Source: Bacteroidota bacterium
GTDB lineage: Bacteria; Bacteroidota; Bacteroidia; AKYH767-A; 2013-40CM-41-45
Assembly (NCBI GenBank): GCA_016720655.1
Contig: JADKKE010000032.1
Coordinates: 620,001-684,000, forward strand
Direction: 5' to 3'
DNA length: 64,000 nucleotides
Shown: positions 17,232-26,710 of the stretch, piece after piece
Layout of the letters: each line of letters starts with the position of its first letter
Position numbering within the stretch: position 1 is the stretch's first letter
Program-made: the position numbers and the translations under genes
The notes under the pieces: generated by a model
Told to the model about the DNA's origin: nothing
Databases searched by the model: none
What the model saw: the letters and a program-made list of their open reading frames with translations, nothing else

Positions 17232-18238
17232 ATGAAAATTTTTAAGCGTATAATTTTTATTATAGCAATATTATTGCTCCTCATCGCAGGAATCGGATTG
17301 CTTCTGCCTTCTCAGGTTCATGTCGAAAGATCGATTGATATCAACAAGGATCAAAATTCTTTGTTCTCATTTGTGAGCAATTATGACAACTGGAACCAAT
17401 GGTCTCCATGGTATGAGCTGGACACTGCAACCCTTTATACTTTTGAGGGCCCACACTCCGGAAAAGGAGCAATACTCAAATGGAAAAGCGATAACAAGAA
17501 TGTCGGACAAGGAAGTATGACCATTACAGATCTTGTTGCCCCTGAATTAATCAAACAAGATCTTAATTTCATGGATGAAGGCATTTCAAAATCAGAGTAT
17601 CGATTTAAGCCTGCTGCAACGGGTACGACTGTGACCTGGACACTGGATATGGAAATGGGATTCAATCCACTGTTCAGAATCATTGGAAAATTCATGGATG
17701 GAATGGTAGGCAAGGATTTCGAAAAAGGCTTGCTGAAATTGAAAACAATCACAGAAGCCATGCCGGCAGAATCAGGTTCAGAATTGAAAGTGGAAGAAGT
17801 GAAAATCCCATCCTCTCACTATCTCTCCGTGCATGATACGGCCACAGTGGCTACTATTGGTATGACACTTGGCAAAAACTACGGAGTGATTGGTGAAGCA
17901 ATGAAAAAGCAAAATCTGGAAATGGCCGGTTCACCATTTGCATTTTATTTTTCTGAAAGTTCAGTGAATTTTGATCTCGCAGCAGCAATACCTGTGAATA
18001 AACCAGGCAAAGCGGATGGAAATGTGCAGGCCGGTGAAATCAAGGCTGGAAATGCATTGCTTGTCAGATTTTTGGTCCGTATGAACTAACTGCAAAGGCA
18101 CACACTGCTATTCACGACTATATTGGCGCACATAATAAAAAAATTATTGGCGCTCCATGGGAAGTGTACGTGACGGATCCGGGACTTGAAAAAGATACAG
18201 CTAAATGGGAGACGGATGTGTATTATCCGGTTGAGTAA
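17232..18238 (+). CDS. SRPBCC protein fused to a GyrI-like effector-binding domain (frameshifted here)
   Basis: The first frame (17232–18089, 285 aa) gives a membrane anchor, an SRPBCC domain (VHVERSIDINKDQNSLFSFV…WNQWSPWYELD) and the start of a GyrI-like domain (from about residue 190). It stops at MN, but the rest of the GyrI domain continues in another frame: GPYELTAKAHTAIHDYIGAH, then KKIIGAPWEVYVTDPG and WETDVYYPVE, to a stop at 18238. Adding one T in the T5 run at 18069–18073 restores the whole frame (…VRFFGPYE…). The break is probably a sequence error or very recent. GyrI-like domains bind amphipathic small molecules. A terminator follows at 18280. Confidence 0.82.
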
Positions 18239-18279
18239 TTTCAATTCGGACTTGTCGTTTGATCAATATTATTTTGAAG

Positions 18280-18308
18280 AGCCCTGATATTCCACAGGGC
18301 TTTTTTTT
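18280..18308 (+). terminator. Rho-independent terminator
   Basis: AGCCCTG pairs with CAGGGCT across an 8-base loop and is followed by T8. It serves the restored SRPBCC–GyrI gene ending at 18238. Confidence 0.85.
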
Positions 18309-18406
18309 ATGAGCAAAAAGTATGTTGAATTTTAATCAAAGCATTTATTTGCTAGTTTTACAATAGTACAATATGATTGTTCTTCGGTCATCCTTACTTC
18401 AACTGA

Positions 18407-18892
18407 ATGCAAATAGAAAAGCAACAAAAATTAATTCATCCAGACAAGGCTTACCCCAAAGCCCTGAAGTATTGCGCCTACCAGGAGCGCAGTCAGCAAG
18501 AAGTGCGTGACAAACTTTACTCCTGGGGACTCCACCGCAACGAAGTCGAAAATATTATTGTTGATTTAATATCCGAAGGTTATTTGAAGGAAGAGCGTTT
18601 TGCAATTGCTTTTTCCGGAGGAAAATTCAGAATGAAAAAGTGGGGGAAAATAAAAATTAAACTGGCATTGAAAGCAAAGAAAGTGTCAGATCCTCTTATC
18701 CGCAAAGCCTTAGCGGATATTAGTGAAATTGATTACATCAAAACCTTGCGTGAAGTGCTCAACAAACGCAAGAAAATCGTTAAAGAAAAAAATCCAATAA
18801 AACGTAAATATTCTATCGCTTCCTATGCAATTCAAAGGGGATTTGAACCGGAATTGGTATGGGAAATACTTCGATCAGAAGAAGAAGATTAA
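18407..18892 (+). CDS. recX: Regulatory protein RecX
   Basis: RecX binds RecA filaments and modulates recombination and the SOS response. The 161-residue product consists of tandem three-helix repeats with the family signatures ALKYCAYQERSQQEVRDKL and ISEGYLKEERFAIAFSGGKF, then KWGKIKIKLALKAKKVSDPLI. Length is normal. recA is not in the window. A bidirectional hairpin follows, shared with the convergent T9SS gene. Confidence 0.9.
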   Translation: MQIEKQQKLIHPDKAYPKALKYCAYQERSQQEVRDKLYSWGLHRNEVENIIVDLISEGYLKEERFAIAFSGGKFRMKKWGKIKIKLALKAKKVSDPLIRKALADISEIDYIKTLREVLNKRKKIVKEKNPIKRKYSIASYAIQRGFEPELVWEILRSEEED

Positions 18893-18904
18893 TTGGTTTT
18901 AAAA

Positions 18905-18933
18905 AACAGGCGTCTCATCAACGGACGCCTGTT
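18905..18933. terminator. Bidirectional terminator
   Basis: AACAGGCGTC pairs perfectly with GACGCCTGTT (10 bp, 9-base loop), with an A run before and a T run after, between the convergent recX and T9SS genes. Confidence 0.85.
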
Positions 18934-18952
18934 TTTATCTGAATGAAAAGAA

Positions 18953-20707
18953 TTAACGAACAATAAATTTTCCTGTACTCACCGGATCACCGCCTGCGAG
19001 GATAATCCGGTAGAAATACAAGCCTGTGGAAAAGAAATTTTTATACAAAATAAGCGGGCTCTGATTTATTTGTCCGGATTCCAGAGTTCTTCCGGTACTA
19101 TCGTAAATGGTATACATAGCCGATTTGCCTTTGCTGTCGAATCGTAACTCAGAGCGATTCGTTAGTGGATTGGGTACAACAATTGATCTATTTTCATTGG
19201 TTAGCGTCGCAATTCCTACAGGAATCTGATTCACCATTGTGTTCATTGTTGAATTGGTTACGACCGCTGCATTCATGTCAAACACAATGTGTGCAGTATT
19301 GCTGATGACTGTTGGATCTGCCAGTCCGGTTCTCGGACGGATTCGGTAGATCACATATCCATTGCTTCCCGGTTCATCCACATTGCTATCGGGCAGAAGA
19401 ATATTGTAAAATGTAAATTTTAAAGCTCCATTCGCATCCATTTGTAAATCTACCGGGTCACTTGATGAAAGTATTTCAAGTGTGGATGGATCAAGGTTTG
19501 AATCCAGTGTATCATATATTATTACAATGAAGGCAGTGTCATTTCCTGTATTCTGAAAATTGATGGTATATGTCAATTCAGAATTCATTAAAGTATAATG
19601 ATCTGCTTGCACACCAGCAGGAACAACATGTTTGTCATTTGGATCTACGGAACAAGATGTAACCGTGCCAAATGAATCTACATAAACTTGTTGAAGTGTT
19701 GTGAAAGTTGCATCATACACACTGTCAATTACTACATACCAGACTGTATCACCTGCGGGAGGATTGTTGTAGCGAACGTAGGAGGAAAATGACTGACCGG
19801 GTAGGAGATTGGAATACGTCCAGTAAAGCGATGTTGCTGTCATACTGGTAGGAATAATATCAGAGGAGTTAAAGGAAAGATTGGATGAATGAAGGATTGA
19901 AATCGATCCTATTTGTCCTCCCGGGTCTGTGGAATTGTTAATCGCTGTGAAACTTGAAAAACCCAAATACGAACAGCGCATAGGATGTGTCCAGACAGAA
20001 AATGCTTGTGTCTGATTTCCTGATGGAGGTGGTGCATACATTCCAAAATCATTGCCTGTTGATGAAGGCGGAATGCTCACATTGTAACTCGCCGGAGTGG
20101 AAGTGAGTGTAAAATTTACTCCGGTCTGAACTGCTACATCATAAACTCCCGTATCCAAATAAAATTTATAATGTCCCTGTAAGTCCGTTTGAGCTGTAAA
20201 ATTCTGTGGCTGTAAATTCACTGATTTACCCCACAATCCCCAGTCTCCCGAATCCCGCGTACCATTTTGATTGGAATCGAAATAAACATCACCTTCCAGA
20301 GTACCACTAAATCCACCAACTAAAAACCCACCGGCGAGTACATTGTCTACAGCAATGTAGGTTCCGGACCACCAATCGTATTGATAGCAGAGGACGTGTA
20401 CATCATACGAACCAAATGGAATGGTTGGATTCAAATCGAATTGAGCCTCGAGTGAATCAGAAAAATTTGGGAATTGCTGATAGATAGAAAAAGTCGTCGA
20501 ATAAACAATCGTTGCTCCTTGCTGTATATAAACGTCAGTTGTATTTAAAGGTGGAGAAGCCGTGGTCATTGCTCCGGATGCCAGAGTAATTGTGGTTGTT
20601 AAATTGCTCCCACGAAATGCTGAGTTTGGTTGGATCGAAATTACCTAGGCGAAACTCAGCGAACAATAGAAAAATATCAATACGCTAAAGAGTAGATTTT
20701 TTTTCAT
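18953..20707 (-). CDS. T9SS type A sorting-domain protein with an in-frame stop after the signal peptide
   Basis: From an ATG at 20707 the frame reads a signal peptide (MKKNLLFSVLIFFYCSLSFA) and then TAG at 20645–20647, where a glutamine (CAG) would complete the usual FAQ end. The same frame then stays open for 564 codons to 18953: an SdrD/SpaA-like folded region (GTLEGDVYFDSNQNGTRDSGDWG), a repeated DUF11-type domain (YTINFQNTGNDTAFIVIIYD), and a C-terminal T9SS sorting domain (IVVPNPLTNRSELRF … GLYFYRIILAGG … KFIVR). The only lesion is one C-to-T change, so this is either a fresh nonsense allele, phase-type variation, or a sequence error. An internal ATG at 20569 would make an unexported protein. 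Confidence 0.85.
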
Positions 20708-20879
20708 GATATTCCGGTTAGATTCATCGAATGTATGTCAAATTTGAATCCAAGGCTTGTGCTTATGCAAAAAGTTGGCGAACAGGCATTTATTGCATAT
20801 GAGAAGAAAAAAATCATGGGTTAAAAAAGTTTAAAAACGTAAGGAATAATCTATTTAATCTTATTTCAACTCCTTTTAT

Positions 20880-20887
20880 TACTTTCG
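20880..20887 (+). promoter_or_regulatory. Possible -7 box for prfB
   Basis: TACTTTCG differs by one base from TAnnTTTG and ends 8 bases before the prfB start codon. Confidence 0.3.
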
Positions 20888-20895
20888 CAAGCATT

Positions 20896-21982
20896 ATGAC
20901 AACTGACCAATTAAAAGAGATTAAGGAGCGCACTGAAGCCCTGAGGGGGCATCTTTGACATCGATAGCAAACTAGCAGCGATCCAGCAAGAGGAAGCTCA
21001 ATCACATGCCCCGGGATTCTGGGACAATCCTAAAGCAGCAGAAAAACTGCTCAAAGGAATCAAACAAAAGAAGGATTGGACAAATTCTTTCGAAGAACTT
21101 CAACGTTCTGCGGATGATCTGGCCGTGCTTTTCGATTTTTATAAGGCAGGAGATGTCTCGGAACAGGAAATTGAAGCAGCATTGCAACATTCATTAGGAC
21201 TGTTGGATGATTTGGAATTCAAAAATATGCTCGGCTCCGAAGAAGATCATCTCGATGCAATTGTAAATATTAATTCCGGAGCGGGCGGGACAGAGAGCCA
21301 GGACTGGGCCTCAATGTTGATGCGCATGTATATTATGTGGGCAGAAAAACACGGTTACAAAGTGACGGAACTGGATCTTCAATACGGAGATACTGCAGGA
21401 ATCAAATCTTGTTCTCTTGAAATTACAGGTGAATTTGCTTACGGCTATCTCAAAGGAGAAAGTGGCGTTCATCGTCTTGTCAGAATTTCTCCATTCGATT
21501 CCAATGCAAGAAGACATACATCGTTTGCATCTGTTTTCGCATATCCCGTTGTTGATGATACTATCGAAATAGAAATTAAAGATGCGGATATTGAACTTCA
21601 AACTTCGCGTTCCGGAGGAGCAGGAGGGCAGAACGTAAATAAAGTTGAAACGAAAGTGCAGATTACACACATACCTACAGGTATTGTTGTGGTATGCCAG
21701 GTTGAACGTTCCCAAGGCGGAAACCGCGAACGTGCGATGAAGATGTTGAAATCTCAGCTGTATGAATTGGAGATGAGAAAACAACTTGCCGCAAAAGCGG
21801 CTACTGAAGCCACGAAGCGGAAGATCGAATGGGGCTCACAAATCCGGAATTATGTGTTGCATCCTTACAAACTTGTAAAGGATATACGTACCGATGTGGA
21901 AACCTCGGATGCACAGGGTGTGTTGGATGGCAATCTCGATCCTTTTATTAAAGCATACTTAATGGAGGATAGTAAAAACTAA
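20896..21982 (+). CDS. prfB: Peptide chain release factor 2 (programmed +1 frameshift)
   Basis: RF2 terminates translation at UGA and UAA. Translation starts at the ATG at 20896 (MTTDQLKEIKERTEALRGHL), meets an in-frame TGA at 20956–20958, and continues in the +1 frame as DIDSKLAAIQQEEAQSHAPG to 21982, giving about 361 residues. The stop-recognition tripeptide SPF is in LVRISPFDSNARRHTSF, and the catalytic GGQ is in SGGAGGQNVNKVETKV. Full-length protein needs the autoregulatory frameshift described separately. The next gene starts one base after the stop, so they are co-transcribed. Confidence 0.96.
20944..20959 (+). promoter_or_regulatory. RF2 autoregulatory +1 frameshift site
   Basis: The sequence AGGGGGCATCTTTGAC contains an internal Shine-Dalgarno-like AGGGGG, the slippery CTT and the UGA stop followed by C, exactly the classic prfB recoding signal. 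When RF2 is scarce, the ribosome slips from CTT to TTT and reads GAC, making more RF2. Confidence 0.95.
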
Positions 21983-21983
21983 G

Positions 21984-22328
21984 ATGCTTAAAATTTGGTT
22001 CAAATCAACATGCAGTACTTGCCGAATAGCAATGGAACACTTGAAGGAGCAGGGCATAGAAGATGTTGAGATTTATGAATACCTGAAAACAAAACCAAGC
22101 CAAAAAGAAATACGCGAAATACTAAAAATGCTTGGGATCAAAGCGTTTGACTTGGTCCGGCAAAAAGAAGAATTGTACAAACGAAAATATTCCAAAAAGA
22201 AACTGACGAATGCGGAATGGATCAGGATTCTCAGTCAAAATCCGGAACTGATTGAACGGCCAATTTTAGTGAAAGATGGGAAAGCAATTATAGGCCGACC
22301 ACCTGAACGAATCCTGGATATTTTTTAA
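21984..22328 (+). CDS. ArsC/Spx-family thioredoxin-fold protein
   Basis: The 114-residue product has the arsenate reductase/Spx fold. A CxxC motif is at Cys10–Cys13 (KSTCSTCR), and the C-terminal RPILVKDGKAIIGRPPE segment is typical of the ArsC-like group. True glutaredoxin-type ArsC enzymes use a single cysteine followed by CSTSRK-type residues, whereas a CxxC points to a YffB/Spx-like or reductase-like member, so arsenate reduction is only one possibility. It begins one base after prfB, and no ars genes are near. Confidence 0.85.
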   Translation: MLKIWFKSTCSTCRIAMEHLKEQGIEDVEIYEYLKTKPSQKEIREILKMLGIKAFDLVRQKEELYKRKYSKKKLTNAEWIRILSQNPELIERPILVKDGKAIIGRPPERILDIF

Positions 22329-22485
22329 AGAATTTTTTGAACGAATGATAGAGTTTCCAGGAATGATTTGAAAGGAGAAAATGGGGGGACTTTCATCATG
22401 TTTCATGCACAGAATTCTATGTAATTTGAGCAAATCTCAATGGATGTAATTTAACCTGATTTATTTAATTCAATACCCTACCAAA

Positions 22486-23880
22486 ATGGAATTCCGTAAA
22501 GAAAAAGACACAATGGGAATCGTTGATGTTCCTGCGAATGTTTATTGGGGTGCTCAAACACAACGTTCTATTGAAAATTTTAAAATTGCTGAAGACATCA
22601 ATAAAATGCCAAAGGAGATTATCCGGGCGTTTGCGTATTTGAAAAAAGCAGCGGCCTTAACGAATCTTGAAGCAGGGGTTCTTCCGAAAGATAAATGTGA
22701 CCTTATCGGGCAGGTGTGTGATGAAATTCTGGGAGGTAAACTGAACGATCAATTTCCACTTGTCGTGTGGCAAACCGGATCGGGTACGCAGTCGAACATG
22801 AATGTGAATGAAGTAGTTGCTTATCGGGCGCATGTGATCAGTGGCGGTAGTTTGTTGGATGAAAAAAAAGTTATTCATCCCAATGATGATGTCAATAAAT
22901 CCCAATCTTCCAACGATACATTTCCGACAGCGATGCACATCGCTGCATATATCATTCTTAAAGAAACTACACTTCCCGGCATTAAAAAACTCAGGGATAC
23001 TTTGTCAGCGAAATCAAAAGAGTTCATGCACATCGTGAAAATAGGCAGAACCCATCTGATGGATGCAACACCGCTTACCCTCGGACAGGAATTGTCAGGA
23101 TATGTTTCTCAACTGGATCATGGAATTCGCGCGATCGAACATACTCTTCCGCATCTTGCAGAATTGGCATTGGGTGGAACTGCTGTTGGCACCGGAATAA
23201 ATACTCCAAAAGGATATTCAGAAAATGTAGCCGCACAAATCTCAAAACTCACCGGAATACCTTTTATCACTGCGGAAAATAAATTCGAAGCATTAGCAGC
23301 GCATGATGCGATTGTTGAGACTCATGGAGCCTTGAAAACAGTCGCTTGCTCAATGATGAAAATTGCTAACGATATTCGTCTGCTTGCTTCCGGTCCACGC
23401 TGTGGAATCGGTGAATTGTACATTCCGGACAATGAACCGGGATCCTCCATCATGCCGGGCAAAGTGAATCCCACTCAATGCGAAGCCATGACCATGGTTG
23501 CTGCTCAGGTTCTTGGAAATGATGTAGCAATAAATATTGGGGGAGCAACCGGTCATTTTGAATTGAATGTATTCAAACCGGTCATGATTTATAATTTCCT
23601 CCATTCAGCACGTCTGATTGGTGATGTATGTGTCTCCTTTAATGATAAATGCGCAACGGGCATTGCACCAATCGAAGATAATATTCGTAAGAATCTCGAG
23701 AACTCCTTAATGCTTGTCACCGCCTTGAATACAAAAATCGGGTATTACAAAGCAGCAGAAATCGCGCAAACGGCTCACAAGCAAGGAAAAACACTCAAAC
23801 AAACTGCAATTGATCTTGGTTATGTTACCTCCGAACAATTCGATGAATGGGTGAAGCCGGAACAAATGGTTGGAATGTGA
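22486..23880 (+). CDS. fumC: Class II fumarate hydratase
   Basis: FumC interconverts fumarate and malate in the TCA cycle and, being iron-free, works under oxidative stress. The 464-residue product has the superfamily hallmarks: WGAQTQRSIENF at the N-terminus, TGSGTQSNMNVNEV, the SSNDTFPTAMH and GRTHLMDATPLTLGQE active-site segments, and the mobile signature loop GSSIMPGKVNPTQCE. Length is normal. It stands alone; a heptamer repeat element separates its 3' end from the convergent manC-type gene. Confidence 0.95.
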   Translation: MEFRKEKDTMGIVDVPANVYWGAQTQRSIENFKIAEDINKMPKEIIRAFAYLKKAAALTNLEAGVLPKDKCDLIGQVCDEILGGKLNDQFPLVVWQTGSGTQSNMNVNEVVAYRAHVISGGSLLDEKKVIHPNDDVNKSQSSNDTFPTAMHIAAYIILKETTLPGIKKLRDTLSAKSKEFMHIVKIGRTHLMDATPLTLGQELSGYVSQLDHGIRAIEHTLPHLAELALGGTAVGTGINTPKGYSENVAAQISKLTGIPFITAENKFEALAAHDAIVETHGALKTVACSMMKIANDIRLLASGPRCGIGELYIPDNEPGSSIMPGKVNPTQCEAMTMVAAQVLGNDVAINIGGATGHFELNVFKPVMIYNFLHSARLIGDVCVSFNDKCATGIAPIEDNIRKNLENSLMLVTALNTKIGYYKAAEIAQTAHKQGKTLKQTAIDLGYVTSEQFDEWVKPEQMVGM

Positions 23881-23881
23881 A

Positions 23882-23975
23882 TTAGTTATTAGTTGTTAGT
23901 TATTAGTTGTTAGTATTGCAAAACATGTTGCTTACTTCTAACTTCTAATCTCTATTTTCTATTTTCCAATCTCTA
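23882..23975. repeat. Composite heptamer repeat element A
   Basis: Two period-7 arrays sit side by side. The first (23882–23914) is TTAGTTA/TTAGTTG alternating for four full units plus a partial one. After a 19-base spacer containing GCAA…TTGC, the second (23934–23975) has six pyrimidine-rich units: ACTTCTA twice, ATCTCTA, TTTTCTA, TTTTCCA, ATCTCTA. The second array runs into the stop codon of the convergent mannose-1-phosphate guanylyltransferase gene. A similarly built element lies at 31777–31870. Confidence 0.85.
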
Positions 23976-25058
23976 AACATACTTCTCTCCCTTTTTCATT
24001 TTCACCTCATTCACCAGATTGCGTACTTGCTGTTCATCGTCTTTCGGACAGATAAGAAGTACATTGTCTGTTTCTACAATAATAAAATTTTCGAGTCCCT
24101 GGATAACTGCCAGTTTATCTTTTGGCATATTGATAATGCAATTTGAAGTATGATCCAGGAGCGCAGGAGGCCCAACCGAAGCGTTTCCTTTTTCATCATG
24201 AGGAAGCTGCTCGTACAATGATTTCCAGGTACCCAAATCGCTCCATCCGAATTCTGCACTCAAGACGTACACATTCTTCGCTTTTTCCATGATGCCGTAA
24301 TCAATAGAAATATTGGTGCAGAGAGTGTATGCACGACGGATAAACTCATTTTCAGAAGGGGTATTGTAGTTCTCATTACCATCTTTGAACAAAGCAGCCA
24401 TATCCGGCAGATACTCTTCAAAAGCTTTTTTAATAGAATGAATATTCCAGACAAATATCCCTGCATTCCAGAGAAACTCCCCGCTCTTTAGAAAGAACTT
24501 TGCCATTTCCAGATTGGGTTTTTCTGTAAACGTTTTCACTTTACTGATCTTAAATTTTTCCTCACGTTCATCCTCCTGGAATTGAATGTAACCGTAACCT
24601 GTATCCGGTCTGCTTGGATGAATACCGATGGTAAGTAAACAATCGTTGTTGGCTGTGAATTCCAGTCCTTTTGCTATAGCTTCATGAAAACTTTTTTCAT
24701 CTTTAATCACATGGTCAGAAGGAGCAATAACCATGTTTGCATCCGGATTCAATTGTGCTATTTTGTAGGCTGCATAAGCAACGCAAGGAGCTGTGTTTCT
24801 TCTTTGTGGTTCTGCCAGCACCTGGTTCTTCGGTAGCTCAGGAATTTGCTGGTATACATGCTCAAGGTATTGTTCGTTTGTAACAATAAAAATATTTTCA
24901 GCCGGACAAATTGAAAGAAAGCGCTCGTATGTTTGGCGAATGAGCGTTTTCCCATTGCCCAGTATATCGATAAATTGTTTTGGGAAATTGTTACGACTCA
25001 TGGGCCAGAATCGGCTTCCAATGCCTCCGGCCATGATGATACAGTAATTGTTTTTCAT
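23973..25058 (-). CDS. manC: Mannose-1-phosphate guanylyltransferase
   Basis: This cytoplasmic nucleotidyltransferase makes GDP-mannose from GTP and mannose-1-phosphate for polysaccharides and glycans. The 361-residue product has the N-terminal signature IIMAGGIGSRFWPMSRNNFPKQF, then PSDHVIKDEKSFHEAI, the FTEKPN segment and the WNAGIFVWN motif. It is the short form without the phosphomannose isomerase domain. The stop codon lies within the heptamer repeat element. Confidence 0.92.
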   Translation of the reverse strand: MKNNYCIIMAGGIGSRFWPMSRNNFPKQFIDILGNGKTLIRQTYERFLSICPAENIFIVTNEQYLEHVYQQIPELPKNQVLAEPQRRNTAPCVAYAAYKIAQLNPDANMVIAPSDHVIKDEKSFHEAIAKGLEFTANNDCLLTIGIHPSRPDTGYGYIQFQEDEREEKFKISKVKTFTEKPNLEMAKFFLKSGEFLWNAGIFVWNIHSIKKAFEEYLPDMAALFKDGNENYNTPSENEFIRRAYTLCTNISIDYGIMEKAKNVYVLSAEFGWSDLGTWKSLYEQLPHDEKGNASVGPPALLDHTSNCIINMPKDKLAVIQGLENFIIVETDNVLLICPKDDEQQVRNLVNEVKMKKGEKYV

Positions 25059-25205
25059 CAGGATAAATTATTCAATTCGTTTTTCTGTGTTGTAAAATTC
25101 TTCGATAGGCGAAAACAGATTGAGTTTTAAAAACGATTGAGATGGTTTTTTAATTTGATTTGATGCTTTGAGTGGTACAAAGGAATGAAGTAATGGAATT
25201 ACAAA

Positions 25206-26495
25206 TTAACTCAATTCACTCAGTACTTTTTTAAGGGACAGAAATACATCAGGAATTTCAGAAGCATTACATGTTCCTACTGAAAGACGATACCATGTTG
25301 AATCATCGGAAGATCCAAAAGCGGAGAATGGGACCACCGCAAGTTTTGCTTCATCAAGAATGTGTTGAGTAACATCTCTTTGTGTTTCCAGAACCACACC
25401 ATTTTTGGTTTTCATCCCTTTGAGATCAAGTTGGATGGTCAGGTAAATGGCTGCTTGCGGTGCAATTGCATGGACTTTATAACCTGCTTTTTTTAATTCC
25501 ATAAATCCATCATAAAATCCATGCAATCGCATGTCAATTTCAGCTTTGAATTTTTCGAGGAATATATTCAGTGCAGTTTTATTTTGTAAATATTTTGCTG
25601 TTGCGACCTGTTCAGCTTTTGGTGCCCAGGCTCCTACATGAGAAAGTATTGCGCGCATCTTATCCATGATTCGTTGCGGACCAAATGCCCAGCCAACCCG
25701 AACTCCGGTAGCGGCAAGGGATTTCGATATTCCATCGATGAAGATTGTGTATTCCCTCATTTCCGGTCGTAAACTAACCGGATTAAAATGTTCAGTTTTG
25801 CCAAACGTCAGCACCCAATAAATCTGATCATACATCAGATAAAGTGGTTTTTGTTCAGGAGAGCGACGTCTGTTTTCTTCAAGAACAAGATCACAAATTT
25901 GTGTCAATTGTTCTTTATCGAAAACTGTTCCGGTAGGATTGAGCGGGGAACACAATGATAACAGTGTCGCGTTTTTCAAATGCGGACGAATCTCTTCCGC
26001 TGTGGGCATGAAATCATTATCCGGCTGCGTTTCGATGAATTCAGAACGGGCTTCAGACAAATGACAATAATGGTTGTTATTCCAGGAAGGAACCGGGAAT
26101 ACGACCGTATCTCCTTTGTCTAGAAGTGTGATATAAGTAGCATAGATCAGTGGACGGGCTCCACCGGAAATCAGGATTTCATCCGGTGAATAGGAAAGTC
26201 CTTCACGATCGTTTAGAAATTCCGAAACAACTTTCCGAAGTTCCGGCATTCCGTTTGCTGCCGGGTAGTTTGTTTGATGATTTTGGTATGCAGTAATAAT
26301 CTCATCATTCAGTTCCTGAGGAATTGGAAAAATACGTGGATCAAAGTCGCCAATTGTATAGTTGAAAATGCGCTCCCCGTTTCGTATTTTTTCCTGAATT
26401 TCTGCTGCAAGTTTAATGATTTCAGATCCGATCAGATTCTCCGCCATCTCGGATACTTTCAATGGATGGCGGTTCGCAATTAACGTCTCAGACAT
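25206..26495 (-). CDS. PLP-dependent aminotransferase, class I/II (aspartate aminotransferase-like)
   Basis: The 429-residue product is a fold-type I aminotransferase. It has the NYPAANGMPELRKVV substrate/PLP region, ISGGARPLIYATY, SLCSPLNPTGTVF, LMYDQIYW, and the PLP lysine in FIDGISKSLAATGVRVGWAF. The C-terminal arginine expected for dicarboxylate binding appears in TWYRLSVGTC. Substrate is not certain; an aspartate or aromatic aminotransferase role is likely. The gene stands alone. Confidence 0.88.
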   Translation of the reverse strand: MSETLIANRHPLKVSEMAENLIGSEIIKLAAEIQEKIRNGERIFNYTIGDFDPRIFPIPQELNDEIITAYQNHQTNYPAANGMPELRKVVSEFLNDREGLSYSPDEILISGGARPLIYATYITLLDKGDTVVFPVPSWNNNHYCHLSEARSEFIETQPDNDFMPTAEEIRPHLKNATLLSLCSPLNPTGTVFDKEQLTQICDLVLEENRRRSPEQKPLYLMYDQIYWVLTFGKTEHFNPVSLRPEMREYTIFIDGISKSLAATGVRVGWAFGPQRIMDKMRAILSHVGAWAPKAEQVATAKYLQNKTALNIFLEKFKAEIDMRLHGFYDGFMELKKAGYKVHAIAPQAAIYLTIQLDLKGMKTKNGVVLETQRDVTQHILDEAKLAVVPFSAFGSSDDSTWYRLSVGTCNASEIPDVFLSLKKVLSELS

Positions 26496-26710
26496 ATTAT
26501 GGAGCGTTTTTAGGAAATGGCTTCAGACAAATGTACGGAAATTGTTTTCAAAATGCCTGTAAAATCCATAAATCCGGGGCTTTTTTTCCCTTCAGAATGG
26601 ATCGAAATGTCCGCAGGGAATAGGCAATTTGATTTATTGAAGAACCGCATTAAGTGATTCCTTTCCAAATGAATTTTATTAAAATGATGGTTAGAAAGAT
26701 GGCTTTTAAA

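Noticed and set aside
20896..21982. Stop codon in prfB as a pseudogene
   Set aside because: The TGA is within the standard RF2 frameshift signal, so the gene is functional.
21984..22328. Arsenic-resistance gene
   Set aside because: ArsC-like fold but CxxC and no ars neighbours; kept only as a family-level assignment.
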